In this document: positions 13,592 through 22,182 of the stretch, one piece after another
How the letters are laid out: each line of letters opens with the position of its first letter
Numbering within the stretch: position 1 is the first letter of the stretch
Source of the DNA: JBEVEP01 sp040512755
GTDB lineage: Bacteria; Pseudomonadota; Alphaproteobacteria; Rhizobiales; Rhizobiaceae
Reading direction: 5' to 3'
NCBI GenBank assembly: GCA_040512755.1
Contig: JBEVEP010000334.1
Span: 1-31,426, forward strand
DNA length: 31,426 nt
Translations under genes and position numbers: made by a program
The notes under the pieces: generated by a model
What the model was told of the DNA's origin: nothing
Seen by the model: only the letters and a program-made list of their open reading frames with translations
Databases searched by the model: none

Positions 13592-16372
13592 TCAGCCGGC
13601 TACATCACCCTCGTCGACGGTTTCTTTGGCGACTTCGGCGTCTCCATTTGCATCCTCTTCGCCTTGTGCCTCAGGAATGCGTTCGACCGACACAACCTTT
13701 TCATTCTCGGCAGTGTTGAAAATCGTCACGCCCTTGGTCGCGCGGCTTGCGATTCGGATGCCATCGACCGGAACGCGGATCACTTGCCCGCCATCCGAAA
13801 CCAGCATGATCTGATCCTCATTGCCGACCGGGAAAGTCGCGACCAGCCGTCCGATTTCCGTTGTTTTCGAGACATCGGTCGCGCGGATACCTTTGCCGCC
13901 TCGTCCAGTCAGCCGGAAATCGTAAGAAGACGAACGCTTCCCGTAGCCGAATTCCGTCACGGTCAGCACGAACTGCTCGTGCTGTTTCAGAAATTCATAC
14001 CGTTCGTCCGTTAGGTCGGCCTCTTCAGCCACTTCCTCGTTTGTGAGCGCGATTTCCTCATCCTCGCCGCTGGTCAAGCGGCGCTCCGCCACAGAGCGCT
14101 TGAGGTAGGCCGCACGTTCCGGCGCTTCCGCATCGACGTGCTCCAATATGGCCATGGAGATGGCACGATCGTTTTCGGCCATTGATATGCCGCGAACGCC
14201 AATCGAATTGCGTCCCGCGAAAACGCGAACGTCACTCGCCGAGAACCGAATACACTGACCGGAGGCTGCGGTGAGCAGCACATCATCATTTTCGGTACAG
14301 GTCTCCACGCCGAGGATTTCGTCGCCAGGCTCATCAAGCTTCATGGCGATCTTGCCGTTGCGGTTTACCTGCACGAAGTCCGACAGCTTGTTGCGGCGGA
14401 CCGTACCGCGCGTTGTCGCGAACATGACGTCAAGTTCGCTCCAACTCGTTTCATCCTCCGGCAGCGGCATGATGGTGGTGATCCGCTCGCCCTGCTCAAG
14501 CGGCAGGAGATTGATCAGCGCCTTGCCGCGCGACTGGGGATTGCCGATTGGCAGGCGCCATACCTTTTCCTTGTAGACGATCCCGCGCGACGAGAAGAAC
14601 AGCACCGGAGTGTGCGTGTTCGCAACGAACAACCGTGTGACGAAATCCTCGTCTTTGGTCGACATGCCGGCGCGGCCTTTACCTCCACGGCGCTGCGCGC
14701 GATAGAGCGAAAGCGGCACACGCTTGATGTAGCCGGAATGGCTGACGGTGACGACCATATCCTCGCGCTGGATGAGATCTTCGTCTTCCATGTCTGCGCC
14801 GCCTTCGGCGATTTCAGTACGGCGGGGCGTACCGAATTCGTCGCGGACAGCGGCAAGTTCGTCTTTGACGATCTGCTGGATCCGCGCACGCGAGGACAGG
14901 ATGTCGAGATAGTCCGTTATCTCAGCGCCAATCGTATTCAGCTCATCGGCGATTTCGTCCCGACCGAGAGCAGTCAACCTCTGGAGCCTGAGCTCGAGAA
15001 TTGCCCTCGCCTGCTCTTCGGACAGGTTATAGGTGCCATCCTCGTTGATCCGGTGACGCGGATCGTCGATCAGCAGGATCAGCGACTCCACGTCAGAGGC
15101 AGCCCACCGGCGCTCCATCAATTGCTCGCGTGCCGCTTGCGGATCCGGCGCGCTGCGAATGAGCTTGATGACCTCATCTATATTGGCGACGGCAATCGCA
15201 AGCCCTACCAGCACGTGCGCGCGCTCGCGCGCCTTCCGGAGAAGGAATTTTGTGCGACGGCTGATGACCTCTTCGCGGAACGCGATGAAGGCCTTCAGCA
15301 TGTCGATGAGCGTCAACATTTCCGGTTTGCCGCCATTCAGCGCAACCATGTTGGCGCCGAATGAGGTCTGCAGCGGCGTGTAGCGATAGAGCTGGTTGAG
15401 AACGACATCTGCGACTGCATCCCGTCGCAGTTCCACCACGACACGATAGCCCTGCCGGTCGCTCTCATCGCGAATGTCGGAAATGCCTTCAACGCGCTTG
15501 TCGCGAACCAGTTCGGCCATCTTCTCGATCATCGCGGCCTTGTTCACCTGGTACGGAACCTCGGTGATGACAATCGCCTCGCGATCCCCGCGGATTGTCT
15601 CAATTCCGACCTTGCCACGCATAAGGATCGAACCGCGCCCGGTCGAATACGCGCTGTAGATGCCTGATCGGCCGAGAATTATGCCCCCGGTTGGAAAATC
15701 GGGACCCGGAATGATCTCCATCAGTTCCGGCAATTCCATCGCCGGATTGTCGATCAGCGCGACTGCACCGTTAACGACTTCGACCAGATTGTGTGGCGGG
15801 ATATTCGTTGCCATGCCGACGGCGATACCGCCCGAGCCGTTGACAAGCAGATTCGGGAATCGCGCCGGCAAAACACGAGGTTCTTCTGACGACGCATCGT
15901 AGTTGGCTTGGAAATCGACCGTGTCCTTGTCGATATCCTCCAGCAGCTCGTGCGCAACCTTGGTGAGGCGGGATTCCGTATAACGCATCGCCGCCGGCGG
16001 ATCGCCGTCGATCGAGCCGAAATTTCCCTGGCCGTCGATCAACGGCACCCGCATTGACCAATCCTGGGCCATGCGAACGAGAGCATCATAGATAGATGCG
16101 TCGCCATGCGGATGGTATTTACCCATCACGTCGGCGACCGGCCGGGCCGACTTCACATATTTGCGGTTCCAATGGTAGCCGCTCTCGAAGGCCGCGTAGA
16201 GAATGCGCCGGTGGACTGGCTTGAGCCCGTCACGCACATCGGGCAATGCGCGGCTGACGATCACGCTCATGGCGTAATCGAGATAGGAGCGCTGCATCTC
16301 CTCGATTATGGAAATTGGCTCTATGGCGGACGGTCCGCCATCGGCCCCGCGCGGTGTTTTCTGGTCAGTCAA
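13592..16372 (-). CDS. gyrA: DNA gyrase subunit A
   Basis: Breakage-reunion subunit of gyrase, which introduces negative supercoils with GyrB. The 926 residues show the N-terminal winged helix and catalytic Tyr131 in AAMRYTESRL. The DNA-gate helix reads HPHGDASIYD, so the E. coli Ser83 equivalent is Ala92 while Asp96 (Asp87) is kept. The GyrA box QRRGGKG is intact in the C-terminal pinwheel. An alpha-proteobacterial acidic insertion (around EDEEIALTNEEVAEEAD) precedes the last blades, followed by a second box-like RGGKGIR and an acidic tail. The start is TTG (16370-16372); no ATG is available until residue 26, inside the conserved domain, and no good ribosome site is visible. Ala at this position is linked to intrinsic quinolone tolerance in Bartonella and relatives. 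Confidence 0.97.
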   Translation of the reverse strand: MTDQKTPRGADGGPSAIEPISIIEEMQRSYLDYAMSVIVSRALPDVRDGLKPVHRRILYAAFESGYHWNRKYVKSARPVADVMGKYHPHGDASIYDALVRMAQDWSMRVPLIDGQGNFGSIDGDPPAAMRYTESRLTKVAHELLEDIDKDTVDFQANYDASSEEPRVLPARFPNLLVNGSGGIAVGMATNIPPHNLVEVVNGAVALIDNPAMELPELMEIIPGPDFPTGGIILGRSGIYSAYSTGRGSILMRGKVGIETIRGDREAIVITEVPYQVNKAAMIEKMAELVRDKRVEGISDIRDESDRQGYRVVVELRRDAVADVVLNQLYRYTPLQTSFGANMVALNGGKPEMLTLIDMLKAFIAFREEVISRRTKFLLRKARERAHVLVGLAIAVANIDEVIKLIRSAPDPQAAREQLMERRWAASDVESLILLIDDPRHRINEDGTYNLSEEQARAILELRLQRLTALGRDEIADELNTIGAEITDYLDILSSRARIQQIVKDELAAVRDEFGTPRRTEIAEGGADMEDEDLIQREDMVVTVSHSGYIKRVPLSLYRAQRRGGKGRAGMSTKDEDFVTRLFVANTHTPVLFFSSRGIVYKEKVWRLPIGNPQSRGKALINLLPLEQGERITTIMPLPEDETSWSELDVMFATTRGTVRRNKLSDFVQVNRNGKIAMKLDEPGDEILGVETCTENDDVLLTAASGQCIRFSASDVRVFAGRNSIGVRGISMAENDRAISMAILEHVDAEAPERAAYLKRSVAERRLTSGEDEEIALTNEEVAEEADLTDERYEFLKQHEQFVLTVTEFGYGKRSSSYDFRLTGRGGKGIRATDVSKTTEIGRLVATFPVGNEDQIMLVSDGGQVIRVPVDGIRIASRATKGVTIFNTAENEKVVSVERIPEAQGEEDANGDAEVAKETVDEGDVAG

Positions 16373-16409
16373 ATTGGATCACGATCAAAGATAGGAATCA
16401 CTCCGGCTT

Positions 16410-16437
16410 TATATAGGAAACCGTCCCAATTCTCCAA
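16410..16437 (-). promoter_or_regulatory. Candidate gyrA promoter
   Basis: On the minus strand, TTGGAG (16432-16437) and TATATA (16410-16415) are separated by 16 bp and would give a leader of about 30 nt before the TTG start. It is the best sigma-70-like match in the interval; the -35 matches at four of six bases. Confidence 0.45.
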
Positions 16438-16671
16438 TTGTCGTTCGCTTTTTGACCGATTGATTTTCATAGAGAATTCAAACGGATAGCGAGTCGCTTC
16501 AATCATGCGACAGCGTGTCTCCACTACGCTTCTCAATTAATGAGCTGCCGCAGACGATTCAAGCATGGTCCGCTCCAGGATGTGAGTGAATAGCAGCTGT
16601 GCCCATTGCATTCGCCAACTGGCGAACCACTGCGGATCGCGTTAGCTTGGCCGTGCCGTAGGGGACTGCTG
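16438..16671. other. Intergenic region between gyrA and marC
   Basis: The gap between the divergent gyrA and marC starts spans 299 bp (16373-16671), including the gyrA promoter candidate. The rest has no coding signal. A perfect 6-bp stem TTCGCC-AACT-GGCGAA (16611-16626) lies about 45 bp before marC, without a T-run. Function unknown; the marC promoter must lie here. Confidence 0.4.
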
Positions 16672-17301
16672 ATGCCAAGCTATGATATGCTTCTCAATGC
16701 CTTCGTGACCTTGCTGGTCACCATCGACCCGCCGGGTTTGGCGCCGCTGTTCCTCGCCATTACACGCGGCATGAATCGCGACGAACGCCGTCAGGTCTCC
16801 GTCCGCGCCAGCCTTATCGCCTTCGGCGTGCTCGCCCTCTTTGCTTTGGCGGGTGCTTCTATCCTGGCCATATTCGGGATCACGCTGCCTGCCTTTCGTG
16901 TCGCCGGCGGATTTCTGCTGTTTTTCATTGCCTTTGAGATGGTTTTCGAGAAACGGCAGGATCGTAAGGAGAAGATCTCCGACGTGGCGATCACCAGGGA
17001 CATGGTCCACGACATAGCGGCATTTCCGCTCGCAATCCCCCTGATTGCCGGCCCCGGCGCCATTTCTGCGACTGTGCTTCTTTCCGGCGCCTTCGAGGGG
17101 TGGACTGCCCAGCTTTCTCTCGTCGGCATTATTCTATTGTGTCTGATACTAACGTACATCGTATTCATTCTGGCAGAGCGCATTGACGGCATTCTTGGCT
17201 ACACAGGTCGCTCGATCCTGACGCGGCTGCTTGGCGTAATCCTCGCGGCCCTGGCGGTCCAATTCGTCGCCGATGGGATCAAGGCGCTGATCGCGGCATA
17301 G
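16672..17301 (+). CDS. MarC family (UPF0056) inner-membrane protein
   Basis: A 209-residue polytopic membrane protein of the MarC family, with about six hydrophobic segments in two related halves. Visible blocks are LVTIDPPGLAPLFLAIT at the start and IPLIAGPGAISATVLL in the middle, both diagnostic. The ATG at 16672 is chosen because AGGGGA lies 7 bp upstream and homologues start MxxYxxLLNAFVTLLVT; an upstream open extension of 22 codons looks non-coding. The family was once tied to multiple antibiotic resistance but its substrate is unknown. A 5-bp stem GCGGC-ATA-GCCGC overlaps the stop. The next gene begins 129 bp on. Confidence 0.88.
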   Translation: MPSYDMLLNAFVTLLVTIDPPGLAPLFLAITRGMNRDERRQVSVRASLIAFGVLALFALAGASILAIFGITLPAFRVAGGFLLFFIAFEMVFEKRQDRKEKISDVAITRDMVHDIAAFPLAIPLIAGPGAISATVLLSGAFEGWTAQLSLVGIILLCLILTYIVFILAERIDGILGYTGRSILTRLLGVILAALAVQFVADGIKALIAA

Positions 17302-17430
17302 CCGCTCTGTGGTCGAAGCTGCTGCTCCGAATGTGGTGGATCGCCAAAAGGAATCGCCTGCCAATGGCGCCAGCGTAGCGGTGATGTTAAGGGCGGGACC
17401 GGTGTGCACTCTTCTTGCAATGTTAATCCT

Positions 17431-17889
17431 ATGAGTCTTGATAGCGTACGCAGCTTCCTCGCGGAACGCGCCCCGGATTTGACCGTTATCGAGACGGAAG
17501 CCAGTTCAGCCACGGTGTCGCTTGCCGCTGCCGCCCACGGCGTACTTCCCGCGCAGATCGCCAAGACGATATGCCTGCGTGTCGGTGAGCAGGTCGTTTT
17601 GGTTGTGGCCAGCGGTACTGCGCGGCTCGACAACAGGAAATTCAAGGACAGGTTTGGCGGTAAGCCGCGGATGCTGGATGCTGAACAGGTTGTGGCCATG
17701 ACCGGCCATCCAGTCGGCGGCGTATGTCCATTCGGACTACCGTCTCCGCTTCCTGTTTACTGCGACGTTTCCCTCAGGGCCTTTGCGGAAGTCGTGCCGG
17801 CAGCAGGCGCAACCAATGCGGCTGTTCGAATTACACCGAAGCGGATTGCCGAGCTTACCGGAGCCGAATGGGTCGACGTGTGCCAATGA
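17431..17889 (+). CDS. YbaK/ProX-type aminoacyl-tRNA deacylase domain protein
   Basis: This 152-residue free-standing editing domain is of the YbaK/EbsC type, which hydrolyses mischarged tRNA such as Cys- or Ala-tRNA(Pro). The AKTICLRV block carries the conserved lysine. GGVCPFGLP supplies the Gly-x-x-Pro substrate loop, and RITPKRIAELTGAEWVDVCQ is a typical C-terminus. The ATG at 17431 gives the usual MSLDSVRSFL start, although no good ribosome site is seen. A GTG nine codons earlier (17404) is less likely. Which mischarged amino acid it removes cannot be read from sequence. It sits between marC and terC on the same strand, with a 129-bp gap before it and a 532-bp gap after. Confidence 0.87.
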   Translation: MSLDSVRSFLAERAPDLTVIETEASSATVSLAAAAHGVLPAQIAKTICLRVGEQVVLVVASGTARLDNRKFKDRFGGKPRMLDAEQVVAMTGHPVGGVCPFGLPSPLPVYCDVSLRAFAEVVPAAGATNAAVRITPKRIAELTGAEWVDVCQ

Positions 17890-18421
17890 TCCAGGCAGAT
17901 TTCCCGCGACAGGGACCGGCCCCCTGGCGGTTGGCCCTTTTGAACCACGCCAGGCGAGTTCCCGGATGCCATGAGCAGCTCACGCAAAGCATATGTATTG
18001 CAGACGATTCATGGTGATCGGCAATAGGCAAGGTTGCCCATATCTATTCGGCACTTCTCATCGTGTAATTGCTTCGCTGCGGTCGTCCCTTCATTCACCC
18101 GCAGCCGCGTCCGGCGGGGCGTCAGCCCAACCACGCCACAGGCAACCCGCCGGGCGTCTCCTTCCGTTTGGTTGAATCTATCCGCCTCGAATCTGAATGC
18201 TGTGTCGCCGCTGGCCTTTGGTAGCCCGCGACCTATTTCAATCGAATCGCACGAAGGTCGCGAGGAACCGGTCACACATGTGCTGACCGGGCTCTGCACA
18301 GAGTTTGCTGTTCGCAGCATTTTTGACCCGAGGGCTGCGAGCGGTACGGTCGCACTTGACTGTATGCAAGCTCACACGGTACGGCGTGCGCGGGCGCACT
18401 GCATGGAAGGGTCGACGTTCG
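17890..18421. other. 532-bp gene-poor region with stacked hairpins upstream of terC
   Basis: No convincing gene is found. One plus-strand frame stays open across 18034-18495 but its predicted protein is basic, low in hydrophobic core and runs into terC out of frame. The last 150 bp hold three consecutive inverted repeats (18268-18290, 18292-18303, 18306-18319), described separately. The stretch could be decayed sequence plus a structured terC leader. Confidence 0.4.
18268..18324 (+). promoter_or_regulatory. Candidate structured leader or attenuator before terC
   Basis: Three hairpins follow each other. CCGGTCA (18268-18274) pairs with TGACCGG (18284-18290) around CACATGTGC. CTCT-GCAC-AGAG follows (18292-18303). 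TGCTG-TTCG-CAGCA (18306-18319) follows, a UUCG-capped stem ending in TTTTT (18320-18324), like a short intrinsic terminator. The set ends about 97 bp before the terC ATG. TerC-family genes elsewhere often carry manganese-sensing leaders, but the conserved yybP-ykoY loops were not recognised here. Confidence 0.4.
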
Positions 18422-19078
18422 ATGGAAATTTTCACCGCCGCCGGCTTTTCAGCGCTGCTCCAGGTCATCGCCATCGACCTCGTCCTCGCAGGTGACAACG
18501 CGATTGTCATCGGTCTTGCCGCTGCCGGTTTGCCTGCCGAACAACGGAAACGCGCGATCCTTATTGGCGTTGTCGCTGCAACCGTGCTTCGGATTCTATT
18601 CGCGGCTATAACAGTTCAGTTGCTAGCGATCCTTGGGCTGCTCCTCGTCGGCGGCATCCTGCTTTTGTGGGTGTGCTGGAAGATGTGGCGAGAGCTTCGA
18701 ACCTCCCAGGAAGAGGAGGAGGAAGCGACGGAGGCGCTTTCCGAGATCGACTATGGCAAAGACGGGAAAATTTCCGGCAAAGCGCCCCGAAAGACGCTTG
18801 GTCAGGCTGCCTTGCAGATCGTGATCGCCGACGTCTCAATGTCACTCGACAACGTATTGGCGGTTGCTGGAGCTGCGCGGGACCACTTCACGGTCCTGAT
18901 TATCGGGCTGATACTGTCGATCGCACTCATGGGTCTTGCGGCAAGCTTTATTGCGCGCCTGCTCCATCGCCACCGGTGGATCGCCTATGTTGGCTTGCTG
19001 ATCATTTTGTATGTCGCGCTCGACATGATCTATCGCGGCTTTATGGAGATTTGGCCGGCCATTTCGGCTTCGCTCTGA
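18422..19078 (+). CDS. TerC/YjbE-family integral membrane protein, probable metal exporter
   Basis: A 218-residue membrane protein with two TerC halves. Each half carries the acidic transport motif: DLVLAGDNAIVIG in the first helix region and DVSMSLDNVLAVAG in the second. A charged cytoplasmic loop (EEEEEATEALSEIDYGKDG, then a basic stretch) separates them, and about seven hydrophobic segments are visible. Relatives (Alx, YkoY) export manganese or protect metalated exoenzymes, so divalent-metal efflux is the best guess. The ATG at 18422 is chosen because the protein then begins MEIFTAAGFSALLQVIAIDLVLAGDN; an open 39-codon extension upstream is basic and unlike the family. A hairpin spans its stop codon. 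Confidence 0.87.
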   Translation: MEIFTAAGFSALLQVIAIDLVLAGDNAIVIGLAAAGLPAEQRKRAILIGVVAATVLRILFAAITVQLLAILGLLLVGGILLLWVCWKMWRELRTSQEEEEEATEALSEIDYGKDGKISGKAPRKTLGQAALQIVIADVSMSLDNVLAVAGAARDHFTVLIIGLILSIALMGLAASFIARLLHRHRWIAYVGLLIILYVALDMIYRGFMEIWPAISASL

Positions 19079-19095
19079 TTATCGTAGAGCGAAGC
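19067..19095. terminator. Bidirectional hairpin between convergent terC and VOC genes
   Basis: GCTTCGCTCT (19067-19076) and AGAGCGAAGC (19086-19095) form a perfect 10-bp stem with a 9-nt loop. The terC TGA (19076-19078) is at the junction of arm and loop, and the VOC stop is only 23 bp further. There is no T-run, so it may end transcription weakly or protect 3' ends from both sides. Confidence 0.6.
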
Positions 19096-19117
19096 TTCAT
19101 ACCTGCGCGGCACAGGT

Positions 19118-19564
19118 TCAGAGTGCGCCTTGCAGGCGGCGGATCGCGTCAGCCTGCATGCTCGCCGATGACATCTGCATAAACTCGATGCGGTTGCCGT
19201 CTGGATCCTCGATCCAGCACTGACGATTGCCGTCCAGGCCCATCTTGGGTTCCACAGTGAGCCGAATGCCTTGGCCGCGTAGTGCGGAAGCTGTTGCGTC
19301 CAAATCCTTGCACTCGAGACAAAAGTGATTGATCGCCGTGACGTTGTTTTCTGGCGCGCGTCCCCCTTCCCCGCCGGGGAACAGTTCGAGAAACTGCGTA
19401 TCGGTAATGCGGAGATAGACGAGCCACAAACTGCCATCGTCATTGTTCAGCCGCATCATTTCGGCAAAGCCCAAGCGATTACGATAAAATTCGAGCGAGC
19501 GCCCGATATCCGCCACTTTCAGCGCTACATGGCCGATACTGGCTAGACCAAGCTTCGTCGTCAT
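19118..19564 (-). CDS. VOC (glyoxalase/bleomycin-resistance) family protein
   Basis: A 148-residue single-chain vicinal oxygen chelate protein with two beta-alpha-beta-beta-beta modules. Metal-ligand candidates lie where lactoylglutathione lyases have them: His in IGHVALKV, Glu in TQFLELFPGG, His in INHFCLEC and Glu in DGNRIEFMQM. Glyoxalase I or a related lyase/dioxygenase is therefore possible, but the length and the WIEDPDGNRIEFM block are shared by many VOC subfamilies. The ATG at 19564 follows AGGAGG by 8 bp; a TTG one codon earlier is less favoured. It is convergent with terC and divergent from rimO. Confidence 0.82.
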   Translation of the reverse strand: MTTKLGLASIGHVALKVADIGRSLEFYRNRLGFAEMMRLNNDDGSLWLVYLRITDTQFLELFPGGEGGRAPENNVTAINHFCLECKDLDATASALRGQGIRLTVEPKMGLDGNRQCWIEDPDGNRIEFMQMSSASMQADAIRRLQGAL

Positions 19565-19658
19565 CAATGCGTCCTCCTCAGCCGGGCTTTGCGATGATTA
19601 CAACCAGTCGAAACTGTGCTACTGCGCCGCCGTTCCCAGATAGATCAGAAAGCCTTAG

Positions 19659-20972
19659 ATGTCCGCTCCTCGCGTCAGTTTCGTCAGCCTTGGTTGTCCT
19701 AAAGCCCTGGTGGATTCGGAGCGTATCATTACAAGGCTTCGTGCCGAAGGCTACGAGATTGCACGCAAGCACGACGGAGCCGATCTTGTTGTGGTGAATA
19801 CTTGCGGCTTTCTCGACTCTGCGCGCGATGAATCGCTCAATGCCATCGGCTCGGCGCTTTCCGAGAACGGTAAGGTCATTGTCACCGGGTGTCTCGGCGC
19901 CGAACCTGATGTGATCCGCGAAAAGCATCCAAACGTACTGGCGATTACCGGACCTCAGGCGTACGAAAGCGTCATGGCGGCTGTGCACGAGGCCGCTCCG
20001 CCCGCACATGATCCCTACGTAGACCTGTTGCCACCGCAGGGCGTGAAGCTGACGCCACGCCACTATGCCTATCTGAAGATTTCAGAGGGCTGCAACAACC
20101 GGTGCACTTTTTGCATCATTCCGGCCCTGCGCGGCGATCTTGTTTCTCGTCCGGCTGCGGATGTGCTCCGGGAAGCAGAAAAGCTGGTTGCCGCCGGCGT
20201 TAAGGAAATTCTGGTTATCTCTCAGGATACAAGCGCTTACGGCGTCGACGTAAAGTATCAGTCCAGCACATGGAAAGAACGTGAGGTCCAGGCGAAATTC
20301 CTCGATCTGTCACGCGAACTTGGCGAGATGGGCATTTGGGTGCGGCTTCATTATGTCTATCCGTACCCTCACGTGGGCGACGTCATCCCGCTCATGGCGG
20401 AAGGGAAAATCCTCCCATACCTCGACATCCCCTTTCAGCACGCTTCGCCGAATGTGCTCAAGAACATGCGACGGCCGGCGCACAATGAAAAGACGTTGGA
20501 CCGTATCCGCCATTGGCGCGAAATCTGTCCAGACCTTGCCGTGCGGTCGACCTTCATTGTCGGCTTTCCTGGCGAGACCGAGGAAGACTTCGAGATGCTG
20601 CTCGATTGGCTGGACGAGGCGAAAATCGATCGTGCCGGATGCTTCAAGTATGAACCGGTCAAGGGTGCCCGCTCGAATGAACTCGGCCTCCCGGAGGTAC
20701 CGAACGAGATCAAGGAAACCCGCTGGCACCGCTTTATGGCGCGGCAGCAGAAAGTTTCAGAGGCACAACTCCGAAAGAAAGTGGGCAAGCGCCTGGCTGT
20801 AATTATCGATGAAGCACACGGTGCTGCTGGCAAGGGACGCACAAAATATGACGCCCCCGAGATCGATGGCGCGGTGCATGTACAGTCGCGAAGACCGCTG
20901 CGCGTCGGGGATATCGTCACGGTGAAGATCGACCGGTCCGATGCCTACGATCTCTACGGTACTGCCGTTTGA
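19659..20972 (+). CDS. rimO: Ribosomal protein S12 methylthiotransferase RimO
   Basis: A radical-SAM enzyme that adds a methylthio group to the conserved aspartate of ribosomal protein S12. The 437 residues have the UPF0004 domain with cluster ligands Cys13 (SLGC), Cys49 (NTCGF) and Cys78 (TGCLG). The radical SAM core holds Cys145, Cys149 and Cys152 (CNNRCTFC), and a C-terminal TRAM domain ends with VTVKIDRSDAYDLYGTAV. The YPYP and LPYLDIPFQHAS blocks are RimO-specific and distinguish it from MiaB. The start matches homologues. It stands alone, convergent with lpxB across 34 bp holding a small CGGCC-ATTTGC-GGCCG stem (20976-20991). Confidence 0.96.
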   Translation: MSAPRVSFVSLGCPKALVDSERIITRLRAEGYEIARKHDGADLVVVNTCGFLDSARDESLNAIGSALSENGKVIVTGCLGAEPDVIREKHPNVLAITGPQAYESVMAAVHEAAPPAHDPYVDLLPPQGVKLTPRHYAYLKISEGCNNRCTFCIIPALRGDLVSRPAADVLREAEKLVAAGVKEILVISQDTSAYGVDVKYQSSTWKEREVQAKFLDLSRELGEMGIWVRLHYVYPYPHVGDVIPLMAEGKILPYLDIPFQHASPNVLKNMRRPAHNEKTLDRIRHWREICPDLAVRSTFIVGFPGETEEDFEMLLDWLDEAKIDRAGCFKYEPVKGARSNELGLPEVPNEIKETRWHRFMARQQKVSEAQLRKKVGKRLAVIIDEAHGAAGKGRTKYDAPEIDGAVHVQSRRPLRVGDIVTVKIDRSDAYDLYGTAV

Positions 20973-21006
20973 TCACGGCCATTTGCGGCCGAACGCTCCC
21001 TGTCGC

Positions 21007-22182
21007 TTATCCCCGGACGAGATCGAGGATGACGTCTGCAGCTACGGCGCCGGCACGTCGAGTCGTCGCCATCCGTTTCTTGACCTCAGTGAACCCGTGC
21101 AATTGAAGCCGTCTGAGATCGCTGTCCATCGTCATCAACTGTTCGATCTGTCGGGCAAGCATGCCTGGGCGGATGAACATGTCGTAGTATTCGGGCACGA
21201 TTGCGCGGTCGACGATCAGATTGGGCAACGAGGCTGACCACGTCGTGATAAGGCCCATGAACAGCCGCATCAGGCGATCCGACCTATAGCAGGCAACCAG
21301 CGGCACACGGCAAAGCGCAAGTTCGAGCGAAACGGTGCCAGATGCCGCAAGGGCCGCGTCAGCCTCGCCAAAGGCCTGCCACTTGCGCACGGGATCGAGA
21401 ATAATCTCGGGATGCTGCGGCCACGACTTGGTTTCTGCCTCCACCACATCCGCCACGTGGGGCACCGTCGGCAGGAGAAGTCTCAACCTGTGCCCTCGCT
21501 CCTTCAGGAGCTTGATCGTCTCCCCGAACGCCGGGGTCAGGCCTTTCACCTCGCTCTTTCGGGAGCCGGGAAGGATCAGCAGCGTTTTTTCATCCTGAGA
21601 GGTTGGCTTATGCCGGTCAGACTGGACATGGGCGGCATGCAGAATGCCCGTGTCGTGGGTCAGGCGGTGGCCCACATAGGTTCCCGGTGGGCCACCGAGA
21701 CGCCGCAATTCATCGACCTCGAAGGGGAGAATGCAGAGGATGTGGTCCACATAGGGCCGCATCTCGGCCGCTCTTGACGGTCTCCAAGCCCAAACGCTTG
21801 GGCAGACATAGTGTATGATCGGGATCGACGGGTTTCTGGCGCGCACTTTCTTCGCAACGCGCAAGGTGAACTCAGGGCTGTCGATCGTGATCAGGCAGTC
21901 CGGCGAAGCATCGGAAATCACTTTCGCTGTGCGATGGATGCGCGCGATCAAAAGCGGCAGGTCCTTTGCGATGGCCGAAGCGCCCATCAAGGCGATCGCC
22001 GCCGGGTCGAAAAGACTGTCCAGTCCCATTACCTTGAGATGTCTGCCCCCGACACCGATCAGTTCGATATTGCGGCCGGATGAGGACTCAAGAGCTCGTA
22101 TAAGGTCAGCCCCAAGCAGATCGCCTGACTCTTCTCCGGCAACGATTGCTATTTTCATGGGACGATCGAACGTCATGGTCAT
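21007..22182 (-). CDS. lpxB: Lipid-A-disaccharide synthase
   Basis: Glycosyltransferase that condenses 2,3-diacylglucosamine 1-phosphate with its UDP form to make the lipid A disaccharide at the inner membrane. The 391 residues show the family blocks AGEESGDLLGADLIRAL, GVGG, IDSPEFTLRVAKKVR, HYVCPSVWAWRPSRAAEM, LPGSRKSEV, AALAASGTVSLELAL and LPNLIVDRAIVPEY. The ATG overlaps the lpxI stop by one base (TGATG), so translation is coupled to the enzyme that supplies one substrate. A second ATG at codon 3 and another at codon 9 are possible starts. It ends the envelope run and converges with rimO. Confidence 0.96.
   Translation of the reverse strand: MTMTFDRPMKIAIVAGEESGDLLGADLIRALESSSGRNIELIGVGGRHLKVMGLDSLFDPAAIALMGASAIAKDLPLLIARIHRTAKVISDASPDCLITIDSPEFTLRVAKKVRARNPSIPIIHYVCPSVWAWRPSRAAEMRPYVDHILCILPFEVDELRRLGGPPGTYVGHRLTHDTGILHAAHVQSDRHKPTSQDEKTLLILPGSRKSEVKGLTPAFGETIKLLKERGHRLRLLLPTVPHVADVVEAETKSWPQHPEIILDPVRKWQAFGEADAALAASGTVSLELALCRVPLVACYRSDRLMRLFMGLITTWSASLPNLIVDRAIVPEYYDMFIRPGMLARQIEQLMTMDSDLRRLQLHGFTEVKKRMATTRRAGAVAADVILDLVRG

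Noticed and set aside
18300..18421. yybP-ykoY manganese riboswitch before terC
   Set aside because: Expected because of the gene family, but the conserved loop sequences were not found by eye. Reported only as a candidate structured leader.
18034..18495. 153-codon plus-strand frame before and into terC
   Set aside because: No recognisable fold, high Arg/Ser content and an out-of-frame overlap with terC; could be a pseudogene remnant but nothing supports a function.
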